The notes: generated by a model not told the origin, from the letters alone. A stretch of 6,462 bases of DNA from Betaproteobacteria bacterium (GCA_009923345.1 RFTR01000114.1:1-6462); one strand, 5' to 3'. Shown: positions 1 through 6,462, counted from the first letter of the stretch. Made by a program: numbers and translations.

Positions 1-767
1 TATCCTGCAATCATTCCGCAGACAGCGATACGAGCAAAGGCGTTGGTACGTAGCATCACCGCATCTAAAACCATTCCGCCTACATTTTCAAAATGGCCAT
101 CGATGCCGTTAGGACATGCATCGCGCAAAGCTTTGGAGAGAGACAGATAGTCTTTATGCTCTTTGTAATCAATACATGCATCAAAGCCGAGTTCTTTCAC
201 CACATACTCACATTTGTCTTTGCCACCGGCGATACCCACGACGCGGCACCCTCTGGCTTTTGCCAAAGCACCGAATGCGCTACCTACAGCACCACTTGCA
301 GCACTCACTGTCAAGGTTTCTCCTGCTTTGGGAGTAATGATTTTGACCAAGCCATAGAAAGCAGTCACACCTGGCATACCAACAGCGCCTAGGTAATGGC
401 TTAAAGGCACATGGGTGGTATCGACTTTACGCAACATGCCGGGGGCATTGCCGTCCACAACGCTGTAGTGTTGCCATCCACCCATGCCAACCACTTTGTC
501 ACCCACATGGAATTTAGGATGTCTGCTCTCTACCACCTCGCCAACGGTGCCGCCAATCATCACCTGTCCCAAAGGTTGCGGAGCCGTATAGCTCTTGCTG
601 TCATTCATACGGCCGCGCATATACGGATCCAAGCTCAAATAATGGTGACGCACTAAGACTTGGTTATCCGTCAGTGGAGGTGTTTTGGTGGTGACTAATT
701 TAAAGTTGCTGACCGTTGCCTCGCCTTGTGGACGGTTGTCTAGTAGCAGTTGTTGGTTGTCATGCAT
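1..767 (-). CDS. NADP-dependent oxidoreductase, CurA/YncB-like medium-chain reductase (5' part only)
   Basis: This is the N-terminal 255 codons of a zinc-free medium-chain dehydrogenase/reductase of the CurA / leukotriene B4 12-hydroxydehydrogenase-like group; members are usually about 335-345 residues, so roughly 80 C-terminal residues lie beyond the left edge. It starts MHDNQQLLLDNRPQGEATVS. Seen in the sequence are the family signature LDPYMRGRM (residues 46-54), the substrate-domain segment GQVMIGGTVGEVV (67-79), the nucleotide-binding loop AASGAVGS (156-163) followed by GCRVVGIAGG (173-182), and FENVGG (226-231). These enzymes reduce the C=C bond of enals, enones or related compounds with NADPH in the cytoplasm; the substrate here is unknown. 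The start at 767 has a good GGAG site; a second ATG at 763 is out of frame and stops after seven codons. It lies 20 nt after the thioesterase, so it is probably the fifth gene of the operon. The frame is open to the edge, so it is cut by the window, not broken. Confidence 0.93.
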   Translation of the reverse strand, partial: MHDNQQLLLDNRPQGEATVSNFKLVTTKTPPLTDNQVLVRHHYLSLDPYMRGRMNDSKSYTAPQPLGQVMIGGTVGEVVESRHPKFHVGDKVVGMGGWQHYSVVDGNAPGMLRKVDTTHVPLSHYLGAVGMPGVTAFYGLVKIITPKAGETLTVSAASGAVGSAFGALAKARGCRVVGIAGGKDKCEYVVKELGFDACIDYKEHKDYLSLSKALRDACPNGIDGHFENVGGMVLDAVMLRTNAFARIAVCGMIAG

Positions 768-773
768 AGCTAT

Positions 774-777
774 CTCC
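774..777 (-). promoter_or_regulatory. Ribosome binding site of the NADP-dependent reductase
   Basis: GGAG on the minus strand, six nucleotides before the ATG at 767. The site decides the start: two overlapping ATGs (ATGCATG, 767 and 763) follow it, and only the one at 767 opens the reductase frame. It lies in the 20-nt gap after the thioesterase stop codon. Confidence 0.75.
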
Positions 778-787
778 AAAATAGGAA

Positions 788-1213
788 TTAATCGGTTGAA
801 ATTTCGTGGTTAGATTGGTTGGGCTGGATGGCCCGAGGCACATATTTGAAAGTACCTGTAGCGTGCGCACAAATGTTGCCTTGCGCATCCAGCACAGTGC
901 CCTCGGTAAAGGCCATGGTTTTACTACGATGCAGAAGTTTGCCCTTTCCAACAAGTTGTCCGCGAGCGGGTTGCATAAATGAGGTTTTCATCTCAATGGT
1001 TACAACGCCCATGGTTTTGTCTATGCTTCTCGCTGCAGTGGCCATCGTCACGTCTAGAAGCGTCATCAATGCACCACCGTGTGTCACATTGAACGAATTC
1101 AAATGCGACTCCTCTGGCAGGTAGCGCAATTCGGATTGGCCGTCTTCAAAAAACTCCATCTCAAAGCCTAAATGCTCGACAAAAGGGATGTAGGCGCCAA
1201 AGCTTTCTTGCAT
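788..1213 (-). CDS. PaaI-family hotdog-fold acyl-CoA thioesterase
   Basis: A 141-residue protein of the length typical for single-hotdog PaaI/YdiI-type thioesterases, which hydrolyse acyl-CoA to free acid and CoA in the cytoplasm as dimers or tetramers. The active-site pattern is clear: HGG at residues 45-47, in VTHGGALMTLLDVTMA, and Asp54 seven residues after the last Gly, matching the HGG...D arrangement in which the Asp activates water. A central beta-rich segment (VVTIEMKTSFMQPARG, 70-85) and the end-strand ICAHATGTFKYV (114-125) complete the fold. The last 15 or so residues are polar and probably disordered. It starts 11 nt after the acyl-CoA dehydrogenase stop; the upstream AAGAAAG is a modest ribosome binding site. 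Within a beta-oxidation operon it likely recycles CoA or removes stalled acyl-CoA; it could instead act on an aromatic acyl-CoA, since substrate range cannot be read from the sequence. Confidence 0.93.
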   Translation of the reverse strand: MQESFGAYIPFVEHLGFEMEFFEDGQSELRYLPEESHLNSFNVTHGGALMTLLDVTMATAARSIDKTMGVVTIEMKTSFMQPARGQLVGKGKLLHRSKTMAFTEGTVLDAQGNICAHATGTFKYVPRAIQPNQSNHEISTD

Positions 1214-1224
1214 AAGGTACTTTC

Positions 1225-3063
1225 TTAAAAAGAGTCTTCAGCCATGTTGGCACACGTCATATCGCGTACTTCTACAACATTGAGCCAGGCTGAAATTTTG
1301 GGTAATTCGTAATGGTAGAAAAAGTGGGCAGCTTGTCTGCGACCTATATTGGCAGCACTGTCTGAATGACTAGCCAATTCAACTTCTAGCCAGATCCAAG
1401 CCAACACAGTGTGGCCGAAAGCCTGCATGTAGGGCACTGCGTTTGCAAGGGCCTCTGCAGGAACGCCTGTGCTCCATGCCATTTTGGTAGCGCGTCCTAC
1501 ACGTTGAAGCGCTTGTGCCAAGGCATTGGCGTGCATTGCAGCGTCTTTTCCTATAGGCAAGGCCCGCTCAATGGTGGCATTGATCCGATCTGCTAAAAGC
1601 TGGAGACCTCTGCCCTTTTCCATCAGCACTTTGCGACCGAGTAAATCTAGCGCTTGGATGCCGTGCGTACCTTCATGAATCATATTGAGACGGTTGTCGC
1701 GCCAATACTGTTCTACCGGATAGTCACGGGTGTAACCATAACCACCATGAATTTGTATGGCCAATGAGTTCGCTTCTAAACACCATTCACTAGGCCAACT
1801 TTTAGCAATGGGCGTGAGAACTTCTAACAACAACCGCGCTTCATCGGCTTGCTGTGCATCGCCTGTGTGTTGTTCATCGACTAGGCGAGCGCAATACAGC
1901 TCTAATGCCAAAGCCCCTTCACCATATGCTTTTTGTGCCAACAACATACGCTTGATGTCTGCATGTTCAATGATGCGTGTTTGGGGTGAAGCAGGGTCTT
2001 TTCCTCCAGCAGTGATAGGGCGTCCTTGTGGCCTACTTTTGGCGTAGTCAAGGGAGGCGTAATAACCAGCTAGCCCCAACATGGTGGCGGCCATACCCAC
2101 GCCAATACGCGCTTCGTTCATCATATGGAACATATAGCGCAAGCCCTGACCAGGCAGCCCCACTAAATAGCCAATGGCACCTGCACCTTTTCCATTAAGT
2201 CCAGGTGATCGCACAGGATACTTACCTTCTCCAAAATTAAGCAAGGTATTGACAGTGCCGCGCCAACCTAATTTATGGTTGAGACCAGCAAGGGCAACGT
2301 CGTTGCGTTCGCCTGTTAATTGGCTTTCTAAATCCACCAGTTTTTTGGGAACAATGAATAAAGAAATGCCTTTCACACCTGGAATTGTTTTGCCTTGAGC
2401 GTCTGGAATTTTGGCCAAGACCAAATGCACAATGTTTTCGCTGAGTTCGTGATCTCCCGTCGAGATCCACATTTTGTTACCTTTGAGTCGGTACCGCGGA
2501 CCCAAAGGGTCCGTATCGAAATCTGCACCGTCAGGCGTGGCACGAGTAGCAATATCGGACAGGGATGAACCCGCTTGCGGCTCAGACAAACACATCGTCC
2601 CAGTAAACCGACCGGAAAACTCATTCAGCGCAAAAACTTTTTTTTGTAATTCAGTTCCGTGCGCCATTAACAAATTTGCATTGCCAACTGTCAACATGCC
2701 AGCACCTATGCTGACAGAACTACATGCAAAAAAAGCATTGGCTGCCGCTTCTATGGTGTAGGGCAATTGCATGCCGCCAATCGCATAGTCTTGCGCAGCA
2801 CTCAGCATGCCGCTGGCGACATAGGCGTTATGTGCATCTTGCGTGCACTCAGGCAAGATCACTTTTTCGCCATCAAAGACGGGCTCTTGCACATCCACGG
2901 TGCGATTGAATGGCGCAAATTTATCGCGCGCAATGCGCTCACATGTGTCTAAAACTGCGTCAAAGGTTTCGCGGGAATGGTCAGCGAATCGTTCGCGTTG
3001 GTTGAGTTCACTTACCTTGAGCCAATCGTGCAATAAAAAATCAACCGTGGTGCGAAGCAACAT
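1225..3063 (-). CDS. Acyl-CoA dehydrogenase, ~600-residue type with C-terminal extension
   Basis: A 612-residue FAD-dependent dehydrogenase that oxidises acyl-CoA to trans-2-enoyl-CoA and passes electrons to electron-transfer flavoprotein, the first step of beta-oxidation. Domain order: helical N-terminal domain (about 30-150), middle beta domain with the flavin/substrate motif TGTMCLSEPQAGSS (154-167) and MWISTGDH (198-205), C-terminal helical domain with NEARIGVGMAA (316-326) and IQIHGGYGYTRDYPVEQYWRD (436-456), then an extra ~130-residue helical tail. Glu464 in MIHEGTHGIQ occupies the place of the catalytic base of medium-chain acyl-CoA dehydrogenase. Length and tail match the family containing Mycobacterium FadE5 and DmdC (methylmercaptopropionyl-CoA dehydrogenase), so chain length or a DMSP-derived substrate cannot be decided here; the neighbours favour a fatty acyl-CoA. 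ATG 3063 is the only conventional start after an in-frame stop, yet its ribosome binding site is poor. Codons 139-143 contain a run of eight A. Confidence 0.95.
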   Translation of the reverse strand: MLLRTTVDFLLHDWLKVSELNQRERFADHSRETFDAVLDTCERIARDKFAPFNRTVDVQEPVFDGEKVILPECTQDAHNAYVASGMLSAAQDYAIGGMQLPYTIEAAANAFFACSSVSIGAGMLTVGNANLLMAHGTELQKKVFALNEFSGRFTGTMCLSEPQAGSSLSDIATRATPDGADFDTDPLGPRYRLKGNKMWISTGDHELSENIVHLVLAKIPDAQGKTIPGVKGISLFIVPKKLVDLESQLTGERNDVALAGLNHKLGWRGTVNTLLNFGEGKYPVRSPGLNGKGAGAIGYLVGLPGQGLRYMFHMMNEARIGVGMAATMLGLAGYYASLDYAKSRPQGRPITAGGKDPASPQTRIIEHADIKRMLLAQKAYGEGALALELYCARLVDEQHTGDAQQADEARLLLEVLTPIAKSWPSEWCLEANSLAIQIHGGYGYTRDYPVEQYWRDNRLNMIHEGTHGIQALDLLGRKVLMEKGRGLQLLADRINATIERALPIGKDAAMHANALAQALQRVGRATKMAWSTGVPAEALANAVPYMQAFGHTVLAWIWLEVELASHSDSAANIGRRQAAHFFYHYELPKISAWLNVVEVRDMTCANMAEDSF

Positions 3064-3124
3064 ACCTGAATGCAGAGCAGTGGGTGGATGAACCAGCAGA
3101 GTCTTTAGTAGTCTTCAAGTTTCT
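3064..3124. other. 61-nt gap between thiolase and acyl-CoA dehydrogenase genes
   Basis: This is the longest spacer in the operon. I see no stable hairpin followed by a T-run, so no terminator, and no convincing -35/-10 pair. It holds a short direct repeat: AGTCTT on the plus strand at 3100-3105 and again at 3110-3115, one helical turn apart. In the acyl-CoA dehydrogenase frame the gap has an in-frame TGA and no ATG, GTG or TTG, so the gene cannot be extended upstream with a usual start codon. Confidence 0.6.
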
Positions 3125-4300
3125 TTAGAGAACTTCAAAGATGCCTGCAGCACCCATGCCGCCACCAATACACATGGTCACTGCTACCCGCTTAGCACCA
3201 CGACGCTTGCCTTCGATCAGTGCATGACCTGTCAGGCGCTGTCCACTCACACCATAGGGGTGGCCCACAGCAATAGCACCACCGTTGACATTCAAGCGGT
3301 CGGCAGGAATGCCTAAGGTGTCACGGCAGTACAAAACTTGGACAGCAAAAGCTTCGTTGAGTTCCCACAAATCAATATCGTTGACCGTTAAACCTAAACG
3401 CTTGAGCACTTTAGGAACTGCGAATACAGGGCCGATGCCCATTTCATCGGGCTCACAACCTGCGACTGCAAAACCCAAGAAACGACCTAGCGGTTTCAAA
3501 CCACGTTTGCTGGCGAGCTCTTCGCTCATCACCACGCAAGCACCCGCACCATCAGAGAATTGGCTAGCGTTTCCAGCAGCAATCACGCCACCTGGCATAG
3601 CAGGCTTGATGCCTGATACGCTCTCAACTGTCGTTCCTTCGCGCAATCCTTCATCCGCACTCACAGTCACTTGTTTAGTCATCATGCCCATGACTTTGTC
3701 GATCACGCCCGCTTGGACGGTGATGGGTGCAATCTCATCGTTGAATTTGCCTGCGGCTTGTGCAGCGCAGGCTTTTTGTTGGCTTTCCGCACCATAAGCG
3801 TCCATACGCTCGCGCGATATGTTGTAGCGCTTGGCAACTTGTTCTGCCGTTTGCAACATATTCCAGTAGATTTCAGGCTTCTTTTTCATCAGGTTGACAT
3901 CTGCCAACATGTGTTGGTTCATTTCTTGTTGCACACACGAAATGCTTTCCACACCACCCGCAACATAAATGTCACCTTCACCCGCGATCACGCGCTGTGC
4001 AGCCAGTGCAATAGTTTGTAAACCTGACGAACAGAAACGATTGACGGTCAAACCGCTGACTGTGATCGGGCAATCTGCCATCAAGGCAATTTGACGTGCA
4101 ATATTGGCACCCGTTGCACCCTCAGGATTGGCGCATCCCATGATCACGTCTTCAACTTCAGCGGCATCAATGCCAGCACGGGCAATCGCATGCTTCACAG
4201 CGTGACCGCCTAGCGTAGCGCCGTGGGTCATGTTGAAAGCGCCTTTCCAGCTTTTAGCGAGAGGTGTGCGTGCGGTCGAAACAATTACAGCATTGGTCAT
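3125..4300 (-). CDS. Acetyl-CoA C-acyltransferase (thiolase, FadA-like)
   Basis: A 391-residue thiolase, the normal length for the family. It cleaves 3-ketoacyl-CoA with CoA to acetyl-CoA and a shortened acyl-CoA, the last step of beta-oxidation, in the cytoplasm and usually as a tetramer. All three signatures are intact: the nucleophile Cys90 in NRFCSSG (87-93), NEAFA (315-319) with His347 in GHPYG (346-350), and the acid/base Cys377 in CIGGG (377-381). The N-terminus MTNAVIVSTARTPLAKSWKG fits the usual thiolase start. The ATG at 4300 is preceded by AAGGAA at 4306-4311, which overlaps the stop codon of the upstream bifunctional gene, so the two are probably translationally coupled; FadB- and FadA-type partners are often produced together. 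A biosynthetic acetoacetyl-CoA thiolase or a beta-ketoadipyl-CoA thiolase would look similar, but the neighbours make the degradative role much more likely. Confidence 0.95.
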   Translation of the reverse strand: MTNAVIVSTARTPLAKSWKGAFNMTHGATLGGHAVKHAIARAGIDAAEVEDVIMGCANPEGATGANIARQIALMADCPITVSGLTVNRFCSSGLQTIALAAQRVIAGEGDIYVAGGVESISCVQQEMNQHMLADVNLMKKKPEIYWNMLQTAEQVAKRYNISRERMDAYGAESQQKACAAQAAGKFNDEIAPITVQAGVIDKVMGMMTKQVTVSADEGLREGTTVESVSGIKPAMPGGVIAAGNASQFSDGAGACVVMSEELASKRGLKPLGRFLGFAVAGCEPDEMGIGPVFAVPKVLKRLGLTVNDIDLWELNEAFAVQVLYCRDTLGIPADRLNVNGGAIAVGHPYGVSGQRLTGHALIEGKRRGAKRVAVTMCIGGGMGAAGIFEVL

Positions 4301-4305
4301 GGAAA

Positions 4306-4311
4306 TTCCTT
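4306..4311 (-). promoter_or_regulatory. Ribosome binding site of the thiolase, overlapping the upstream stop codon
   Basis: AAGGAA on the minus strand, five nucleotides before the thiolase ATG. Its first two bases fall inside the TAA stop (4312-4310) of the bifunctional gene, so ribosomes ending there sit on the next initiation site. The same hexamer at the same spacing precedes the first gene of the operon. Confidence 0.8.
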
Positions 4312-6409
4312 AATTGAAAGTTTTGCCTTCAGCAGCCAATTTCGCCAACAAGGGCGCTGGCTTCCAGAATTCGGCATCGTCGTGTGGGTTTGCGGCAAAA
4401 CGGTGCATGGCTTGAACCACATTGAAGAGCCCCACTTGGTCTGCGTACAACATTGGGCCACCGCGATAAATCGGGAAACCATAGCCTGTGATGTAGACCA
4501 TATCAATATCGCTGGCCTTGGATGCAATCCCGTCTTCCAAGATATGTGCAGCCTCGTTCACCAAGGAAAACACCAAGCGTTGGACAATCTCTTCATCGCT
4601 GATTTTTCTGGGGGTAATACCAATCGTCGCGCGGTGTTTGACGACCATATCTTCTACTTCTTTGTTAGGGATAGCGTCCCGTTTGCCGGCCTGGTAGTCA
4701 TACCAACCTTTGCCAACCTTTTGTCCAAAGCGTCCCATTTCACAAAGCAAGTCAGCCGTCTTGCTGTATTTCATATTTGGCTTTTCAACATAACGGCGTT
4801 TACGAATAGCCCATCCAATGTCGTTACCAGCTAAATCGCCCATGCGAAAAGGTCCCATGGCGAAACCAAATTTCTCGATGGCTTTGTCGACTTGTTGTGG
4901 TGTGCACCCTTCTTCTAATAAGAAGCCGCCTTGGCGACCGTATTGCTCGATCATGCGGTTGCCGATAAAGCCATCGCAAACGCCCGATACAACTGCGGTC
5001 TTTTTAATGGTTTTGGCAAGTGCCATCACAGTAGCCAAGACATCTTTGGCCGTTTTTGCGCCGCGCACTACTTCCAACAATTTCATGACATTGGCTGGAC
5101 TAAAGAAGTGCATACCAATCACATCCTCAGGCCGCTTGGTGAAATTGGCGATCGCATTGACATCTAACGTCGATGTGTTGGACGCCAAAATCGCGCCAGG
5201 CTTCATCACAGCGTCTAGTTGTTTAAATACAGTTTCTTTGACGCCCATTTCTTCGAATACGGCTTCGATCACCAAGTCCGCGTCTTTGATGTCGTCATAA
5301 CTCAGCGTGCTGGTGAGTAATGCCATGCGCTGCGCATATTTATCTTCTTTGAGTTTGCCCTTTTTGACTTGGGCTTCGTAGTTCTTTTTGATGGTGGCGA
5401 TGCCACGATCAAGCGCTTCTTGCTTGGTCTCCAATATCTTGACGGGAATACCGGCATTCAAGAAATTCATGCTGATACCACCGCCCATGGTTCCAGCACC
5501 GATGACCGCGACTTGTTTGATTGCGCGTGTGGGTGTGGTGTCAGGTACGTCTGCAATTTTGGACGCGGCACGTTGCGATGTGAACAGATGTCTCAGAGCG
5601 CGACATTCCGGTGTCCACATCAAATTGATGAAGAGCTCACGCTCTAACACCATGCCTTCGTCAAATTTTTTCTTGGTCGCAGCTTGCACGGCATCGACAC
5701 ACTTGGGTGGCGCGGGATAGTTTTTGGCCATTCCTTTGACCATATTGCGTGTGAATTGGAAGTAGGCATCGCCTTGTGGGTGTTTGCAAGGCAAATCACG
5801 CACACGCGGCAAAGGCCGCACATCAGCGACTTCACGTGCAAACTGCAGTGCTTCATCCATCAAGGACTCGGGGGATGCGGCCATTTTGTCGAACAATTTT
5901 TGTCCGGGCAGCATCGCTAGCATTTCGCTTTTGATAGGCTCTCCGCTAACGATCATGTTGAGTGCAGGCTCCACACCCAAAACGCGAGGCAAACGTTGCG
6001 TGCCTCCCGCACCAGGAATCAAACCAATTTTGACTTCAGGCAATGCAATGCTGGCACCTGGTGCAGCTATACGGTAGTGACAGCCGAGGGCTAGTTCTAA
6101 ACCACCACCCATCGCAACGGTATGCACCGCGGCTACTACAGGCTTTACGCAATTTTCAATTTGCGCGATTACGCTTAATAAATTGGGTTCTTGTGTGGCT
6201 TTTGGAGATCCGAATTCACGGATGTCAGCGCCACCAGAAAAAGCTTTGCCGTGCCCTGTTATCACGATCGCCTTGACGGAAGCATCTTGGACTGCTTTTT
6301 CTACCCCTTCGGTAATAGCTTGACGGGTTGAAAGCCCTAAACCATTGACGGGTGGGTTGTTCAGAGAAATAACAGCCACGTCACCGTGAACTTTGTAGTC
6401 AGCACTCAT
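4310..6409 (-). CDS. Bifunctional enoyl-CoA hydratase / 3-hydroxyacyl-CoA dehydrogenase (FadB/FadJ/EHHADH-like)
   Basis: A 699-residue multifunctional beta-oxidation enzyme that hydrates trans-2-enoyl-CoA to L-3-hydroxyacyl-CoA, then oxidises it with NAD+ to 3-ketoacyl-CoA. The N-terminal crotonase domain (about 1-190) has the oxyanion-hole segment HGKAFSGGADI (53-63), MGGGLELALG with Glu105, and PEVKIGLIPGAGGTQRL with Glu125; both glutamates match the catalytic pair of crotonase. After a linker, the dehydrogenase domain opens with the NAD loop VIGAGTMGGG (302-311), then SNTSTLDV (410-417), His434 and Glu446 in the GMHFFSPANVMKLLEVVRG segment, and GFIGNRM (480-486) with Asn484. A second C-terminal helical repeat includes GYGFPIYRGGPM (642-653). 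Length and N-terminus resemble peroxisomal EHHADH more than E. coli FadB (729 residues), so I give no symbol. The ATG at 6409 has AAGGAA five nucleotides upstream. It is the first gene of the operon, 9 nt before the thiolase. Confidence 0.96.
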   Translation of the reverse strand: MSADYKVHGDVAVISLNNPPVNGLGLSTRQAITEGVEKAVQDASVKAIVITGHGKAFSGGADIREFGSPKATQEPNLLSVIAQIENCVKPVVAAVHTVAMGGGLELALGCHYRIAAPGASIALPEVKIGLIPGAGGTQRLPRVLGVEPALNMIVSGEPIKSEMLAMLPGQKLFDKMAASPESLMDEALQFAREVADVRPLPRVRDLPCKHPQGDAYFQFTRNMVKGMAKNYPAPPKCVDAVQAATKKKFDEGMVLERELFINLMWTPECRALRHLFTSQRAASKIADVPDTTPTRAIKQVAVIGAGTMGGGISMNFLNAGIPVKILETKQEALDRGIATIKKNYEAQVKKGKLKEDKYAQRMALLTSTLSYDDIKDADLVIEAVFEEMGVKETVFKQLDAVMKPGAILASNTSTLDVNAIANFTKRPEDVIGMHFFSPANVMKLLEVVRGAKTAKDVLATVMALAKTIKKTAVVSGVCDGFIGNRMIEQYGRQGGFLLEEGCTPQQVDKAIEKFGFAMGPFRMGDLAGNDIGWAIRKRRYVEKPNMKYSKTADLLCEMGRFGQKVGKGWYDYQAGKRDAIPNKEVEDMVVKHRATIGITPRKISDEEIVQRLVFSLVNEAAHILEDGIASKASDIDMVYITGYGFPIYRGGPMLYADQVGLFNVVQAMHRFAANPHDDAEFWKPAPLLAKLAAEGKTFN

Positions 6410-6414
6410 GCGGG

Positions 6415-6420
6415 TTCCTT
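6415..6420 (-). promoter_or_regulatory. Ribosome binding site of the bifunctional beta-oxidation gene
   Basis: AAGGAA on the minus strand, five nucleotides before the ATG at 6409. This supports that start; the translation from it begins MSADYKVHGDVAVISLNNPP, with the crotonase fold starting at once and no room for a signal peptide. Confidence 0.8.
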
Positions 6421-6444
6421 GTTGAAACTGAATTGGGACAAGAA

Positions 6445-6462
6445 AAAGAACGATCGTTCTTT
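6445..6462. promoter_or_regulatory. Perfect 18-bp palindrome, probable TetR-family operator
   Basis: AAAGAACGATCGTTCTTT reads identically on both strands, centred between 6453 and 6454. It ends exactly at the window edge, so it may extend further. It lies 35 nt upstream of the first gene's start codon, where a repressor could block or sit just after a promoter. Palindromes with a GAACG...CGTTC core are typical of TetR-family repressors, and several of these (for example PsrA, and others described in beta-proteobacteria) control fatty acid degradation and are released by acyl-CoA. Which regulator binds here is inference; no regulator gene is in the window. The site could also serve a divergent gene beyond the right edge. 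I could not identify the promoter itself in the 53 nt available. Confidence 0.7.

Noticed and set aside
93..656. Plus-strand open frames near the left edge (99 and 81 codons)
   Set aside because: The minus strand here encodes the NADP-dependent reductase continuously, with clear signature motifs, so these are shadows.
1..767. Broken or truncated gene at the left edge
   Set aside because: The frame stays open to the first base with all expected motifs in order; it is simply cut by the window boundary.
3064..3124. Possible terminator or internal promoter between thiolase and acyl-CoA dehydrogenase
   Set aside because: Only weak 5-bp inverted matches are present, with no T-run after them, and no credible -35/-10 pair was seen.
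3285..3797. 170-codon open frame on the plus strand
   Set aside because: It lies wholly antisense to the thiolase, has no recognisable motif, and its composition mirrors the opposite strand.
4223..4834. 203-codon open frame on the plus strand
   Set aside because: It runs antisense across the end of the bifunctional gene and the start of the thiolase, both of which have full family motifs. Its translation shows no recognisable domain and it is best explained as a shadow frame.
4818..5300. 160-codon open frame on the plus strand
   Set aside because: It is antisense to the 3-hydroxyacyl-CoA dehydrogenase domain, whose motifs are intact; no domain is recognisable in the plus-strand translation.
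6421..6444. Promoter -10/-35 boxes between the palindrome and the first gene
   Set aside because: The AT-rich stretch has no pair of hexamers at 16-18 bp spacing close to consensus, and the window ends before the likely promoter region.

Overview
The window looks like ordinary chromosomal metabolism from a beta-proteobacterium. By protein style (acyl-CoA dehydrogenase with a C-terminal extension, EHHADH-like two-domain hydratase/dehydrogenase, PaaI thioesterase, CurA-type reductase, all in one operon) I would place it in Burkholderiales, most likely Comamonadaceae. Base composition is near 50% G+C by eye, which is low for that family and would fit a freshwater lineage. This placement is inference; no rRNA or other marker gene is present.

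All real genes lie on the minus strand and fill almost the whole window, so transcription runs from the right edge to the left. In order: a leader carrying a perfect 18-bp palindrome (6445-6462); a bifunctional enoyl-CoA hydratase/3-hydroxyacyl-CoA dehydrogenase (6409-4310); a thiolase (4300-3125); a ~600-residue acyl-CoA dehydrogenase (3063-1225); a small hotdog-fold thioesterase (1213-788); and the first 255 codons of an NADP-dependent medium-chain reductase (from 767), which runs off the left edge. Intergenic gaps are 9, 61, 11 and 20 nt, which supports a single operon. There is no gene-free stretch over 300 bases, and I saw no RNA gene, mobile element, CRISPR array or convincing terminator.

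Together the genes encode one complete turn of fatty acid beta-oxidation. The dehydrogenase makes the 2-enoyl-CoA, the bifunctional enzyme hydrates it and oxidises the 3-hydroxyacyl-CoA, and the thiolase releases acetyl-CoA. The thioesterase probably frees CoA from stalled or surplus acyl-CoA, and the reductase may handle enal or enone side products; both roles are inferred from context. Acyl-CoA ligase, electron-transfer flavoprotein and regulator genes are not in the window. The palindrome before the first gene has the form of a TetR-family operator, so acyl-CoA-responsive repression is a reasonable hypothesis. I found no sign of a previously undescribed system. The most useful points for a second look are the operator, the weak ribosome binding site of the acyl-CoA dehydrogenase, and the unassigned substrates of the last two genes.
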